Of a stretch of 64,000 nucleotides of DNA, positions 25,798-34,347 are shown in pieces. The position numbers were made by a program, and so were the translations under genes. Under the pieces are notes generated by a model. That model was not told the origin of the DNA. It saw only the letters and a list, made by a program, of their open reading frames with translations, and made no database searches. Position 1 is the first letter of the stretch. Each line of letters opens with the position of its first letter. Source of the DNA: an uncultured Peptococcaceae bacterium (GTDB taxonomy: Bacteria > Bacillota > Peptococcia > Peptococcales > Peptococcaceae); the NCBI GenBank assembly GCA_900552455.1, contig URZX01000003.1, positions 1 through 64,000 on the forward strand, in the 5' to 3' direction.

Positions 25798-27510
25798 TTA
25801 CGCTGGAGCGAGGGCTTTGTCGCCAACGCCAAGGTCGAGGCTGACGGCGTGGTGCTCGTCGGCCTGATCGGCGAGGTCCATACAAGCAGAACCGATGGAT
25901 TCGAGATTCTGCAGGAGTTCGCCGTATGGCGCGGTGAGATCGGCGTCACATTTGCCCTTGCGGACACGCTTCATGTGTTCCTTGAACATGCCGCTGCGCA
26001 GATCGAAGATATCGGCGCGCAGGATCTCCAGGCGCTTGCGGTCGACTTCAACATCGCCGACGAGACCGATGATGGCGGTTTCGTACATGTCGATGAGATT
26101 TTGCATGAAGAGGCGAATGTCGCCCATGGCGATCTTAGAGTAATTGTTCTTTTCGCCGCTCTGCACCTTATAAACGTTTTCGCTGATGTCGTGCAGATAA
26201 TCGCTGATGCGGTCGAGGTTGTCGATGATGAAGATCATGCTCGACGTACGTTCAGCCTGACGCTCGTCCACTTTACCAGCGGAGAGAATCGCCGAGAGAT
26301 AGCTCTGGATCTGGCTGTTCAGCGATTTGACCTCGTCGGTGGCGCTTATCATCTGCTCGCAAACGTCTTTCATTTCTTTCTCGCCAGAATTGCTCATTCT
26401 GTAGAGCATACCGCGCACAAGATCGGTGACGCGGATGGTTTCGTTGGACGCAAGCTCGATGGCAGCCACTGGCTGGTTGAGCACGCGGCGATCGAGGAAG
26501 CGTGGTTCGGAAATGGCGCGGGTAACGGTGGCGCCTTCTTTGTCCGGCAGAAGCTTGCAGACGATCTTCACCATGAGGAAGAGGAGCGGCGTCCAGATCA
26601 GCGTCATGACGACGTTGAAGCCGGTGTGAGCGTTGGCGATCTGGCGGGAAATGACCTCGATCTCCGGCCCTTTTGGTGAGATCAGTTCAATGATATGCGC
26701 GTATGGCACAATAAACCAGATAAATATCAGCGAGCCGCTGATATTGAAAATGCTGTGTGCGAGCGCGGTACGCTTAGCGTTGAGGCTGAGCCCGACGGAA
26801 GCGATCAGCGCGGTGATGGTGGTCCCGATGTTGTCGCCGAAAAGCACTGGCAGCGCACCGACAAGGCCGATAAGACTGCCGCCGTCAGGGCCGGCTGTGG
26901 AGGCAACATTCTGGAGCACAGCGATGGTGGCGCTGGAACTCTGAACGAGCAGCGTCATGCAGAGACCTACGAGCAGATCGAGGACCGGCACATCGGCAAC
27001 CTTCTGGATCATTTCGGCGAAGACAGGGCTGGTGGCCAAAGGTTTCATGACGGAGCCCATGATCTCGATCCCGTCAAAGAGCAGACCGAAGCCAAAGATC
27101 GTGGCACCGAGGTCCTTGATCTTTTCCTTCTTGGCAAAGAAATAGAGCAGGAAACCGACGATGATGATAAGATAGATATAATCGCTGAGATTAAACGCAA
27201 TCAGCTGCGCGGTCATCGTCGTCCCGATGTTTGCACCAAAGATGATAGAAATGGCCTGTGGCAGCGACATCAGCCCAGCGCTGACGAAGCCGATGGCCAT
27301 AACGGTCGTTGCCGAGCTGGACTGCAGCACGGCCGTGACCAGCGCGCCAGAGAGTACCCCGAGCACAGGATTTTTCGTGAGCATGCCGAGGATCGTGCGC
27401 ATGCGTTCGCCGGCGACTTTCTGCAGGCTGTCGCTCATGAGATTCATCCCATAAAGGAAGATCGCGAGCCCTCCGAACAGCCCAAAAATAATTTGTAGCG
27501 TCTCATTCAT
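25798..27510 (-). CDS. Na/Pi cotransporter family protein with PhoU-like domain (copy 2)
   Basis: A 570-residue paralogue of copy 1. It aligns with it from the start (MNETLQIIFGLFGGLAIFLYG) to near the end, with the same QSSSAT and NIGTT motifs and a PhoU-like C-terminal domain from about residue 350. The transport half is nearly identical between copies and the PhoU half has diverged more, which suggests different regulation or expression conditions. It is separately transcribed: it has its own terminator and an upstream region with two sets of Pho-box-like repeats. Role: sodium-coupled phosphate uptake; export has also been proposed for some family members. Confidence 0.9.
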   Translation of the reverse strand: MNETLQIIFGLFGGLAIFLYGMNLMSDSLQKVAGERMRTILGMLTKNPVLGVLSGALVTAVLQSSSATTVMAIGFVSAGLMSLPQAISIIFGANIGTTMTAQLIAFNLSDYIYLIIIVGFLLYFFAKKEKIKDLGATIFGFGLLFDGIEIMGSVMKPLATSPVFAEMIQKVADVPVLDLLVGLCMTLLVQSSSATIAVLQNVASTAGPDGGSLIGLVGALPVLFGDNIGTTITALIASVGLSLNAKRTALAHSIFNISGSLIFIWFIVPYAHIIELISPKGPEIEVISRQIANAHTGFNVVMTLIWTPLLFLMVKIVCKLLPDKEGATVTRAISEPRFLDRRVLNQPVAAIELASNETIRVTDLVRGMLYRMSNSGEKEMKDVCEQMISATDEVKSLNSQIQSYLSAILSAGKVDERQAERTSSMIFIIDNLDRISDYLHDISENVYKVQSGEKNNYSKIAMGDIRLFMQNLIDMYETAIIGLVGDVEVDRKRLEILRADIFDLRSGMFKEHMKRVRKGKCDADLTAPYGELLQNLESIGSACMDLADQADEHHAVSLDLGVGDKALAPA

Positions 27511-27535
27511 GATCGATTACGTCCACCCTTTCAGT

Positions 27536-27635
27536 TTAACAGAGCGCTTACATTTTCTTAACAATGATAGGATAGCACGCCCACGGCGGACAGTGCAACC
27601 GTGTTTCGGTAAACTCTTTGTTAAATCTATGTAAA
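27536..27635 (-). promoter_or_regulatory. Promoter with two Pho-box-like triplets upstream of Na/Pi cotransporter 2
   Basis: Minus strand triplet TTTACA, TTAACA, TTTACC starting at 27635, 27624 and 27613, i.e. exact 11-bp steps. Then TTGCAC, an 18-base spacer and TATCCT. Nearer the gene a second triplet (TTAACA, CTTACA, TTAACA at 27536, 27547 and 27558, 11-bp steps) lies in the opposite orientation. This matches PhoP/PhoB box architecture. Confidence 0.55.
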
Positions 27636-27691
27636 AAAATCGCCCATCAGTGATAAACCGCGTGCTGACGCGTGCCGACCACCGACGGGCG
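27632..27691 (-). terminator. Terminator of the LCP-TagA operon
   Basis: Minus strand CGCCCGTCGGTG pairs with CACTGATGGGCG (two wobble pairs), followed by seven T. The T-run overlaps the start of a Pho-box-like triplet. Confidence 0.7.
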
Positions 27692-27707
27692 TTGTTATCA
27701 AGTGTCT

Positions 27708-28436
27708 TTATCGTTTTACAAAGCGCTGGCGCAGCACCTTGAGCACAAAGCGCGGCAGCGCCAGTGCGCGTTTCCAGCGCTTGCGGTCGCTGGCGATGCG
27801 ATAGAGCCATTCCAGCTTGAGCCGGATGAAGATCTCCGGCGCGCGCTCCACACGACCGGAGAGCACATCGAAGCTGCCGCCGACGCCGATGCCGACGCTG
27901 ACGCCACATTCTGCAAGGTGTTCATCGATGAACTGCTCCTGATACGGCGAGCCCATGCCGACGAGGAGAATATCCGGCTTGGTCGCTTTGATATCAGCGA
28001 GCACCGCTGCTGGCCCTTCCTTTTTGAAATAGCCGTGATGCGTGCCGACGATCCTGACGCCAGGATAAGCGGCACGCATTTTTTCCGCCGCTTCGTCGAC
28101 AACGCCCGGCGCTGCACCGAGGAAATAGAGCGAAAGTCCGCGCGCTGCGCTCTCGCGGCAGAGCGCTTCTGCCAGTTCGATCCCGGTCACGCGCGCCGGA
28201 AACGGCGTGCCGAGGATGCGCCCAGCCAGGAGCACCCCCTGACCGTCCGCAGTCACCAGCGCAGCGCGACGGATCAACGCGTGCAGCGCAGGCGTGCGCG
28301 TTGCGTTGTCGAGGATCTCAGGATTGGCCGTCACCACCTGATGCGCGCCTCCCTCACGCACAAAGCCGGTAATAATATCCAGCGCCTGCGCTTCTGTCAC
28401 AGCGTCGATACCGACGCCCAATACATCGTGTCTCAT
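27708..28436 (-). CDS. WecG/TagA/CpsF family glycosyltransferase
   Basis: A 242-residue GT26 enzyme of the type that adds N-acetylmannosamine to the lipid-linked GlcNAc in wall teichoic acid synthesis. Motifs: VVTANPEILDNA (about 34; the Thr-x-Asn-Pro-Glu signature), ADGQGVLLAGRILG (about 63), VGMGSPYQEQFI (about 158) and GIGVGGSFDVLSGRVERAPE (about 182). It is 15 bp after the LCP gene in one operon, so the pair fits assembly and attachment of a secondary wall polymer. The C-terminal basic stretch should bind the membrane surface. The exact sugar is not certain. Confidence 0.9.
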   Translation of the reverse strand: MRHDVLGVGIDAVTEAQALDIITGFVREGGAHQVVTANPEILDNATRTPALHALIRRAALVTADGQGVLLAGRILGTPFPARVTGIELAEALCRESAARGLSLYFLGAAPGVVDEAAEKMRAAYPGVRIVGTHHGYFKKEGPAAVLADIKATKPDILLVGMGSPYQEQFIDEHLAECGVSVGIGVGGSFDVLSGRVERAPEIFIRLKLEWLYRIASDRKRWKRALALPRFVLKVLRQRFVKR

Positions 28437-28451
28437 GGTTCATTCTCCTTT

Positions 28452-29855
28452 TTAATAATAGCCACTCTCGTCTGTTCCGTCGCCATAATAGCCGCTCTCG
28501 GCTCCACTTTCATCGCTGTAGCTGCCGTCGATGATGGTGCCATATTTCATGAACTGGATCGTTTCATCGACGCTCTGGTCATCGAGGATGACGTAGCTGA
28601 TGCCGTTGATGTACGGTGTTTCGTAGAGAAAATGCTGGTACTCAAGCGCGTCGCTGTCCATCCCGATAAAATCCCAGCCCAGCTTCAGAATATCGAGCAG
28701 GGACAGATCGGTCTCAATCTCACGCTGCACCGTCCACAGTGTCATCACAGCGCGCCACGGTGTGAGATGACGGATCTTTTCGCTAAGCGCCTGCATGAAC
28801 TGGCTTTGGCGTTCCATGCGGCCGATGTCGCCGGTGCCGTCGCCGCGCCAGCGCACAAAAGCGAGCGCATCGTGGCCGTTGAGTTTCTGTTCGCCAGCTT
28901 TCAGGTCAATGCCTTCTTCCGGCAGATACATATCCTCCTCCACGTTGATGCGGATGCCGCCCATGGCATCGATGATGTCGGCAAAGCTTTCAAAATTAAT
29001 CAGCACTGTGTGGTCAACGCGGTTGTTCACGAGATTTTCCACGGTCTGCTGCAAAAGTTCTGTGCCACCGTATGCCATCGCTGCGTTGATTTTGTCTTCG
29101 CCATAGCCCGGGATCTCCACCAGAGAATCGCGCGGGATGCTGACCATTTCAATTTTGCGATCCACCGGACGCAGCGCGGCATAGATGATGGTGTCGCTGC
29201 GGGATGCTTCGTCGGCGCGCTGATCGGTGCCGGCAAGCAGCAGATAAACGTTGGACCGCTCCCGCTCCATCGCCACCGCTGCGCGCTCAGATTCCGGAAT
29301 CTGGTCGATCGGCGTTGGCGCGTTGTGCGCACGCACCATCCACAGCGCAGCAAATGCGACGCCGATGACGATGCAGAAAAGGATCAGATAAAAGAGACAG
29401 CCACAACCTCTGCGCTCGCGCAATGGCTTGTGGGGTTTCTTTTCTTTCTGCGATTTTTTCTTTTTGACAGCCAACGCGGCACTCTGAAGGGCCGCCTTTG
29501 CTTTCTGCTGATGCTCTGCGCGCGCGGCCTGCCGTTGTTCTCGGGCGGGCTCAGCGTCTGTTTGCCGCTTCGCGGCGCGTGGCGCAGCCTGTGCCTGTTT
29601 TGGCGGTGCGGACGTTGCCGGCTGTGGCGCGCTTTTCGCCGTCCGCCCGGCAGCACGCGCGGCGCTTTCTGCCTGGGCCTTGCGCGCCTGCTCCGCTTTG
29701 TGGCGGCGCGCTTCTTCATGCAGCCGCTTGCTGTCTTCAAGATCGCGGCGCAATTTATCCATATCAAAGCTGCCCTGTCTGTGGGAGACGCCCTGCTTAT
29801 CGTGGCGGATCGTTTCCTCTGTGGAGACCGGCGCTTTTTTCTTCTCGTTATCCAT
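28452..29855 (-). CDS. LytR-CpsA-Psr (LCP) family wall-polymer ligase with acidic Tyr-Gly tail
   Basis: A 467-residue membrane-anchored enzyme that transfers undecaprenyl-linked polymers to peptidoglycan. The unusually long cytoplasmic N-terminus (about 1-150) is rich in Lys, Arg, Ala and Gln. A membrane helix follows (GCGCLFYLILFCIVIGVAFA, about 151-170). The LCP domain has LLLAGTDQRADEASRSDTII (about 205-224), VSIPRDSLVEIPGYGEDKIN and FVRWRGDGTGDIGRMERQSQF. The extreme C-terminus is SYSDESGAESGYYGDGTDE-type, resembling the lipoprotein and RsgI tails at 21-22 kb. Start at 29855 follows AGGAGG. Operon with TagA. Confidence 0.9.
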   Translation of the reverse strand: MDNEKKKAPVSTEETIRHDKQGVSHRQGSFDMDKLRRDLEDSKRLHEEARRHKAEQARKAQAESAARAAGRTAKSAPQPATSAPPKQAQAAPRAAKRQTDAEPAREQRQAARAEHQQKAKAALQSAALAVKKKKSQKEKKPHKPLRERRGCGCLFYLILFCIVIGVAFAALWMVRAHNAPTPIDQIPESERAAVAMERERSNVYLLLAGTDQRADEASRSDTIIYAALRPVDRKIEMVSIPRDSLVEIPGYGEDKINAAMAYGGTELLQQTVENLVNNRVDHTVLINFESFADIIDAMGGIRINVEEDMYLPEEGIDLKAGEQKLNGHDALAFVRWRGDGTGDIGRMERQSQFMQALSEKIRHLTPWRAVMTLWTVQREIETDLSLLDILKLGWDFIGMDSDALEYQHFLYETPYINGISYVILDDQSVDETIQFMKYGTIIDGSYSDESGAESGYYGDGTDESGYY

Positions 29856-30002
29856 GATGCCTCCTGAATGGTTTAACGTTCCCATTTATTCTAGCAGAGT
29901 TTTGCCGCAGGCGCAACGCGCGGCGCGCTGCCGGAGAATATTTGCTGTTGGCCATGGGCGCGGCGTGCCGGCGTTGTAAGAAAAACAAATGAAGCCTTAA
30001 AT

Positions 30003-30033
30003 GAAAAAAGACAGCAGCCCGCAGACTGCTGTC
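30003..30033 (-). terminator. Terminator of the oleate hydratase gene
   Basis: Minus strand GACAGCAG / CTGCTGTC, eight perfect pairs with an eight-base loop, followed by six T. Confidence 0.85.
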
Positions 30034-30049
30034 GTGTGTTCAGCGTTGT

Positions 30050-31990
30050 TCAGATCATATCCTCGCGGATCACGCCGTGATCGCGCAGGACTTTGCCGAC
30101 GACATTGCCCTGCGCGGCGCGCACGATCGGCTTGCGCAATGCGCCCGGCAGCATATCGAGCGGCGAGCGCCCGTCCATCAGGCAGACGCTCGAATCGAGC
30201 AACGCGCGCACGTCGTAGACGCTGCCCCAGACCTCCGGCACACCACGATCCACGCCAAGCAGACCATAGACGGCTTCCATCGCTGTGCGCACAGAATATT
30301 CCGTCGTGAAGACGGTGTCGCGCGGCGTCTCGGCGAACTGACCGAGGAAGGCGGCGTTGACGGAACCATCAGGAATGACATCCGGGCGATCGCCCTTGGC
30401 GCGCGGCATGAAAAATGCTGTGATGTATGGCATCAGCGTTGGCACGCAGACAGCGCTCTCACGCGCCAGCTGAGGAATATCCTCCACAGGCACGCCGAGA
30501 TGATAGAGCCATTCTTCGGTGATCTCGCGGCCCGTGCATTCGCGCATCGGTTTCTTGACAAAATCGCCCGGCACGTCGGTGAAAAGTCCGTACACCCAGA
30601 CGCACACCTTCTCAGGCTCCTGCGCTTTGAACTGGCCCTGGCGGTTGATCGTCCAGCTCATGAGCCAACTCGAATCCTTGCAGCTCACGATCCCGCCGGT
30701 GACGACGCGGCCGCTTTTCGGATCGCGCTGGCAGATGCGCTCGATATATGGCAGGATCTTGTCGTCGAGGGTGGTCACCGTAGCAGATTCCCAGTTTGTC
30801 TTGGCAATGTCCGAGCAGAATTTTTCCGGATGACCGAACGCAGGATCCTGCGCTGCAATGTTTTTCCAGAGATTCCAGACGCCGCTCGTGCGCACCTCGG
30901 CGTCACCATTTGGCGCATGCTCCTGATCGCCGTAGATCGTCCCCTCGGTGCAGCTGCCGTTGGTGATGAAAACGAGATCGTTCTCCGTCAGAACAATGCC
31001 GCTTTCCTTGCCCTTCTCGCGCGTTTCGATGGCCGTCGCCTGCTTGCGCGCGCCCTGGATGTCGAAGATCACATTCGTCACTTCCACGCCGAAGCGGAAA
31101 TCGACGCCCGCTGCTTCCAGATATTTCTGCATCGGCAGGATCAGCGACTCATACTGGTTGTAGCGGGTGAACTTGAGTGCACTGAAATCCGGCAGTCCGG
31201 CGATGTGATGGATGAAGCGCTGGAAATAAAGCTTCATTTCCAGGGCGCTGTGCCAGTTTTCGAAAGCAAACATCGTGCGCCAGTAAAGCCAGAATGTCGA
31301 ATCAAAAACCGCCTCGTCAAACACGTCCTCGATCGTCTTGTCGTAAAGTTCCTCGTCTGGTGTCATGAAAAGCTTCACGATCTCCATCGCGCCCTTCTGG
31401 CTGAGATTGAATCTGCCGTCGGTGTGCGCATCCTCGCCGCGATTTTCCGTGGCGCGGCAGAGAGAATAGTTTGGATCCTCGCGATTGAGCCAGTAGAATT
31501 CATCGAGTACCGACGCATTGTCGATTTCCAGCGACGGAATGCTGCGGAAAAGATCCCAGAGACATTCAAAATGATCCTCCATCTCGCGCCCGCCGCGCAT
31601 GATGTAGCCGCGGCTCGCATCGAAGATCCCGTCACAGGCGCCGCCAGCCACATCCATCGCTTCGAGAATATGGATGTTTTCGCCTGGCATCTGTCCGTCG
31701 CGCACAAGGAAGCAAGCTGCTGCCAACGCCGCCAGTCCACTGCCGACAATATACGCGTGCTTGTTTTCCACACCCTCCGGTTTTTTCGGACGTGCAAAGG
31801 CTTCGTAGTTGCCGTTCGTGTAGCGGATGCCCTTGCTGTTTGTCGCGTGGCGGCCCAGCTCTGTGTTGCGATACTCTGCCACCGCCGGCGACAGTTTTTC
31901 CCCGGCAGCGCGTTTCTTCGCCAGCGCCACCGCTGCGCCTGTCCCAGCAGCGCCCAGTGCCGCCACAGTGATCTTGGAATGTTTGTTCAT
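30050..31990 (-). CDS. ohyA: Oleate hydratase (FAD-dependent, MCRA family)
   Basis: Flavoenzyme that adds water to the cis-9 double bond of unsaturated fatty acids, giving 10-hydroxy acids; a detoxification reaction in gut-type Bacillota. The 646 residues include the FAD motif AYIVGSGLAALAAACFLVRD (about 78), the EAMDVAGGACDG loop (about 109) and RGGREMEDHFECLWDLF (about 131), all typical of MCRA proteins. The N-terminal 40 residues hold a hydrophobic Ala/Gly helix (ITVAALGAAGTGAAVALAKK), suggesting membrane association not found in all relatives. AAAGGA precedes the ATG. Monocistronic, with its own terminator. No fatty-acid regulator is adjacent. Confidence 0.93.
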   Translation of the reverse strand: MNKHSKITVAALGAAGTGAAVALAKKRAAGEKLSPAVAEYRNTELGRHATNSKGIRYTNGNYEAFARPKKPEGVENKHAYIVGSGLAALAAACFLVRDGQMPGENIHILEAMDVAGGACDGIFDASRGYIMRGGREMEDHFECLWDLFRSIPSLEIDNASVLDEFYWLNREDPNYSLCRATENRGEDAHTDGRFNLSQKGAMEIVKLFMTPDEELYDKTIEDVFDEAVFDSTFWLYWRTMFAFENWHSALEMKLYFQRFIHHIAGLPDFSALKFTRYNQYESLILPMQKYLEAAGVDFRFGVEVTNVIFDIQGARKQATAIETREKGKESGIVLTENDLVFITNGSCTEGTIYGDQEHAPNGDAEVRTSGVWNLWKNIAAQDPAFGHPEKFCSDIAKTNWESATVTTLDDKILPYIERICQRDPKSGRVVTGGIVSCKDSSWLMSWTINRQGQFKAQEPEKVCVWVYGLFTDVPGDFVKKPMRECTGREITEEWLYHLGVPVEDIPQLARESAVCVPTLMPYITAFFMPRAKGDRPDVIPDGSVNAAFLGQFAETPRDTVFTTEYSVRTAMEAVYGLLGVDRGVPEVWGSVYDVRALLDSSVCLMDGRSPLDMLPGALRKPIVRAAQGNVVGKVLRDHGVIREDMI

Positions 31991-32128
31991 AATCCATCGT
32001 CCTTTCCTTAGTATGTATCAGTCAGACTATTAACGATGGACCCATCTTAATCCGCTCGGGCATTTTTCGCCATAAACAGAACAGCGCCGATGATAAGAAT
32101 TTTATCATCCGCGCTGTTTTGTAAAGTT

Positions 32129-33259
32129 TTATCGGACGGAACGCGCCAGTTTTCTATGATAGAGCGCAAAGGCCAGCATCGCCGCCAGCGCCAGCCAGCC
32201 CAGCATGATGAGCCAGCCAGCCTGAACGCTGAGAATGCCGCCAACGGACGCATCCATCGCAAAGACAGCGCCGCGCATCTGGCTGAGGCCGTAGGTGTTT
32301 GGGATCGCCAGCGCAATATCGCGAAGAATGCCCGTGGCATATTTGATCTGCGCCGTCGCACCGGAAAGAAACCACAGCACCACCGTCGTCGCCATTGTAA
32401 ACACAGCGGCTCCGCTGAAGCTGCCCACAAACAGCGCCACTGCCGCTGCGAAAAGCACATAGGTGAGTCCCAGCACAAGCATCGGCAGCGCCAGCTGCAG
32501 GAGATGCGGCGCCAGATTCAGCCCGGTGAGCGCGTACACGAGCAAGCCGTTCACCGCTGCCGCGAGCGCGCCGGCGCCAAGCGCCACGACCACCCGCGCT
32601 GCCAGCGACGCCCAGATGCCGCACGGCGCCAGCCGATATTCATACAGCGTGTCGTCGTGTTTTTCCGTGTAAAAAAGATAGAGCATATTGAACATCGCGC
32701 CGAGGAGAAACGCCAGCAGAAAAACCGCCACTGCAATGATGTCAAACCACGGCAGCTGCGCGTCCACATTGATCACCTCACGCACCTCAAGCTGCAGATC
32801 GCTGTCGGTGGCGCGGTAGAAATCGAGGATGCCTTCCTCCAGATAGAGGCGCAGATTTTTCGCCATGTCTGTGTTGTAATTGTTGAAGCTGTAATCAATG
32901 ACGCCGTTTTCGCCACGCGCCAGCGCCGCGCCGAATCCTTCGCTGCAGGCGACAATGCCGTTCACCTTGCCAGATTCATATAGCGCCTGCGCTTCTTCGC
33001 GCTCCGCTACAACCGCTTCAAAATACGGCCGGTCGCCGAGGGGCGAGATCTGGCTGAAGATCGATTCCTCAAGCTGCGCGCTGTAGGTGCTCCCATCCTC
33101 GTCGACCCAGGCGAGCTTGAGCGAGGTGAAATCGCCAAAGGTCAGCGCAAAAACAAGCAGGATCACCGTCGGCGCAATGAGCCCGGCAGCGAGCGCCCGA
33201 GGATCGGCCTTGAAAAGCAGCAGCAGCTTTTTCAGTTCTGCAAGAAAAAGTCGCATCAT
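32129..33259 (-). CDS. ABC-2 type exporter permease (second subunit)
   Basis: A 376-residue permease: one N-terminal helix (about 20-38), a large external domain (about 40-200), then five helices (about 205-365), the ABC2_membrane_3/YhgE-like layout. The open frame runs back to 33772, but that part overlaps the previous gene and is Arg-rich shadow. The real start is ATG 33259, with GGAGGGAAG upstream and ATGA overlap with the preceding stop. It forms a heterodimer with the next permease and the ATPase at 34.3 kb, an exporter under TetR control. Likely cargo: drug, lipid or peptide; undetermined. Confidence 0.85.
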   Translation of the reverse strand: MMRLFLAELKKLLLLFKADPRALAAGLIAPTVILLVFALTFGDFTSLKLAWVDEDGSTYSAQLEESIFSQISPLGDRPYFEAVVAEREEAQALYESGKVNGIVACSEGFGAALARGENGVIDYSFNNYNTDMAKNLRLYLEEGILDFYRATDSDLQLEVREVINVDAQLPWFDIIAVAVFLLAFLLGAMFNMLYLFYTEKHDDTLYEYRLAPCGIWASLAARVVVALGAGALAAAVNGLLVYALTGLNLAPHLLQLALPMLVLGLTYVLFAAAVALFVGSFSGAAVFTMATTVVLWFLSGATAQIKYATGILRDIALAIPNTYGLSQMRGAVFAMDASVGGILSVQAGWLIMLGWLALAAMLAFALYHRKLARSVR

Positions 33260-34335
33260 CTTCCCTCCTCTCCGCGCGTCCAACGGCTGTAGACGCCGAA
33301 CGCCACCGCCAGCGACACAACAGCCGCAAGCACGAGCGCCGCGCTCTGGAGAGCGAGTGCGCCCGCGCCGCCGAAATAGCACCAGCGCACCAGCTCGATC
33401 GCGTACGTCGCCGGATTGAGCGCGCCAAGGATATTCGCCACCGCGCCGAAATACGACAGCGGCCCAAATCCTCCGCCACCGACCCAGAGCACCAGCGCCG
33501 ACACCAGCGAGATCAGAAATGCCGTCAGTGCCGAGTGGATAACCAATCCCAGGCACATCCCCAGACAGAGAAAGCTCGCGTAGACAAGCAGCAGTACACC
33601 GGCAAAAGCCAGCACATGCAACGGCAGCGCGCCGGATATCAGCGTGAACACCGCCAGAAATGCCGCGCCAGCGCAGACGCATTTGACAAGCCCCGCCAAA
33701 AGCTTCCCGCAGATCAGCAAGCGCGGCGACGCCGGCGCCAGCCTGAGTAGCGTCGTCGTGCGGTCCGACCATTCGCTCGTCATCGCAAGCATGCCAAAGA
33801 GCAGCCCCGAAAGCATCAGGCTGAACACCAGCACACTCACGCCAAAGCCTGTATCCCAGGGAATATCCTCGGCGTAGCGCGTGTGCTCGCGCACCGTCAC
33901 ACCGCCGCCATCCCGCAGTGCGTCGATCGCCTGACGGACAGCGCCGTCGACGCGGTTGCGGTAATTTTTCGTCATGTTTTCGTTGACATCGTTGACGTAA
34001 TGGATCAGCTCACCAGAGAGCACGCCGTTTTCCAGCTGCGGCTCCTGCACGACGACGAGCAGATCATTCTCCGCATCGGAGCGCGGCACATCCGCAGCCG
34101 CCGGCGAAAGCGACAGATACGGCGTGCCGTCCGGCGCACGATAGTCCGCCACGCCCTGCAGAAAAGCGCTTTCCCCGGCGTCTGGATAAGTTGCCAACGG
34201 CAGCACAATGCCTGACGAGAGCATCAGCGAAAACGCCAGCAGAAAGAGCAGCGGCGAAACCAGCGCCGCCAGATGAAACGACGGATCTTCGCGCACCGCG
34301 CGCAATTCCTTCATTATGATCGCACGTAAACGCAT
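33256..34335 (-). CDS. ABC-2 type exporter permease (first subunit)
   Basis: A 359-residue permease with one N-terminal helix, a large extracellular domain (about 45-165) and five to six C-terminal helices (SVLVFSLMLSGLLFGMLAMTSEWSD...), homologous in plan to its partner. Start ATG 34335 is chosen because AGGAGG is eight bases upstream. A GTG nine bases earlier falls inside the ribosome site. It sits 12 bp after the ATPase and overlaps the second permease by four bases. The EWSDRTT-like segment (about 193) is the ABC-2 cytoplasmic coupling loop. Confidence 0.85.
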   Translation of the reverse strand: MRLRAIIMKELRAVREDPSFHLAALVSPLLFLLAFSLMLSSGIVLPLATYPDAGESAFLQGVADYRAPDGTPYLSLSPAAADVPRSDAENDLLVVVQEPQLENGVLSGELIHYVNDVNENMTKNYRNRVDGAVRQAIDALRDGGGVTVREHTRYAEDIPWDTGFGVSVLVFSLMLSGLLFGMLAMTSEWSDRTTTLLRLAPASPRLLICGKLLAGLVKCVCAGAAFLAVFTLISGALPLHVLAFAGVLLLVYASFLCLGMCLGLVIHSALTAFLISLVSALVLWVGGGGFGPLSYFGAVANILGALNPATYAIELVRWCYFGGAGALALQSAALVLAAVVSLAVAFGVYSRWTRGEEGR

Positions 34336-34347
34336 CTGCCCCACCTC

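Noticed and set aside
27672-29867. 731-codon plus-strand open frame
   Set aside because: Antisense to TagA and LCP, which have strong motifs; no start signal.
30077-32011. 644-codon plus-strand open frame
   Set aside because: Antisense to oleate hydratase; the minus-strand protein has clear family motifs and this one has none.
33260-33772. N-terminal extension of the second ABC-2 permease frame
   Set aside because: Lies inside the preceding permease gene, Arg/Gly-rich shadow; ATG 33259 has the ribosome site and ATGA overlap.
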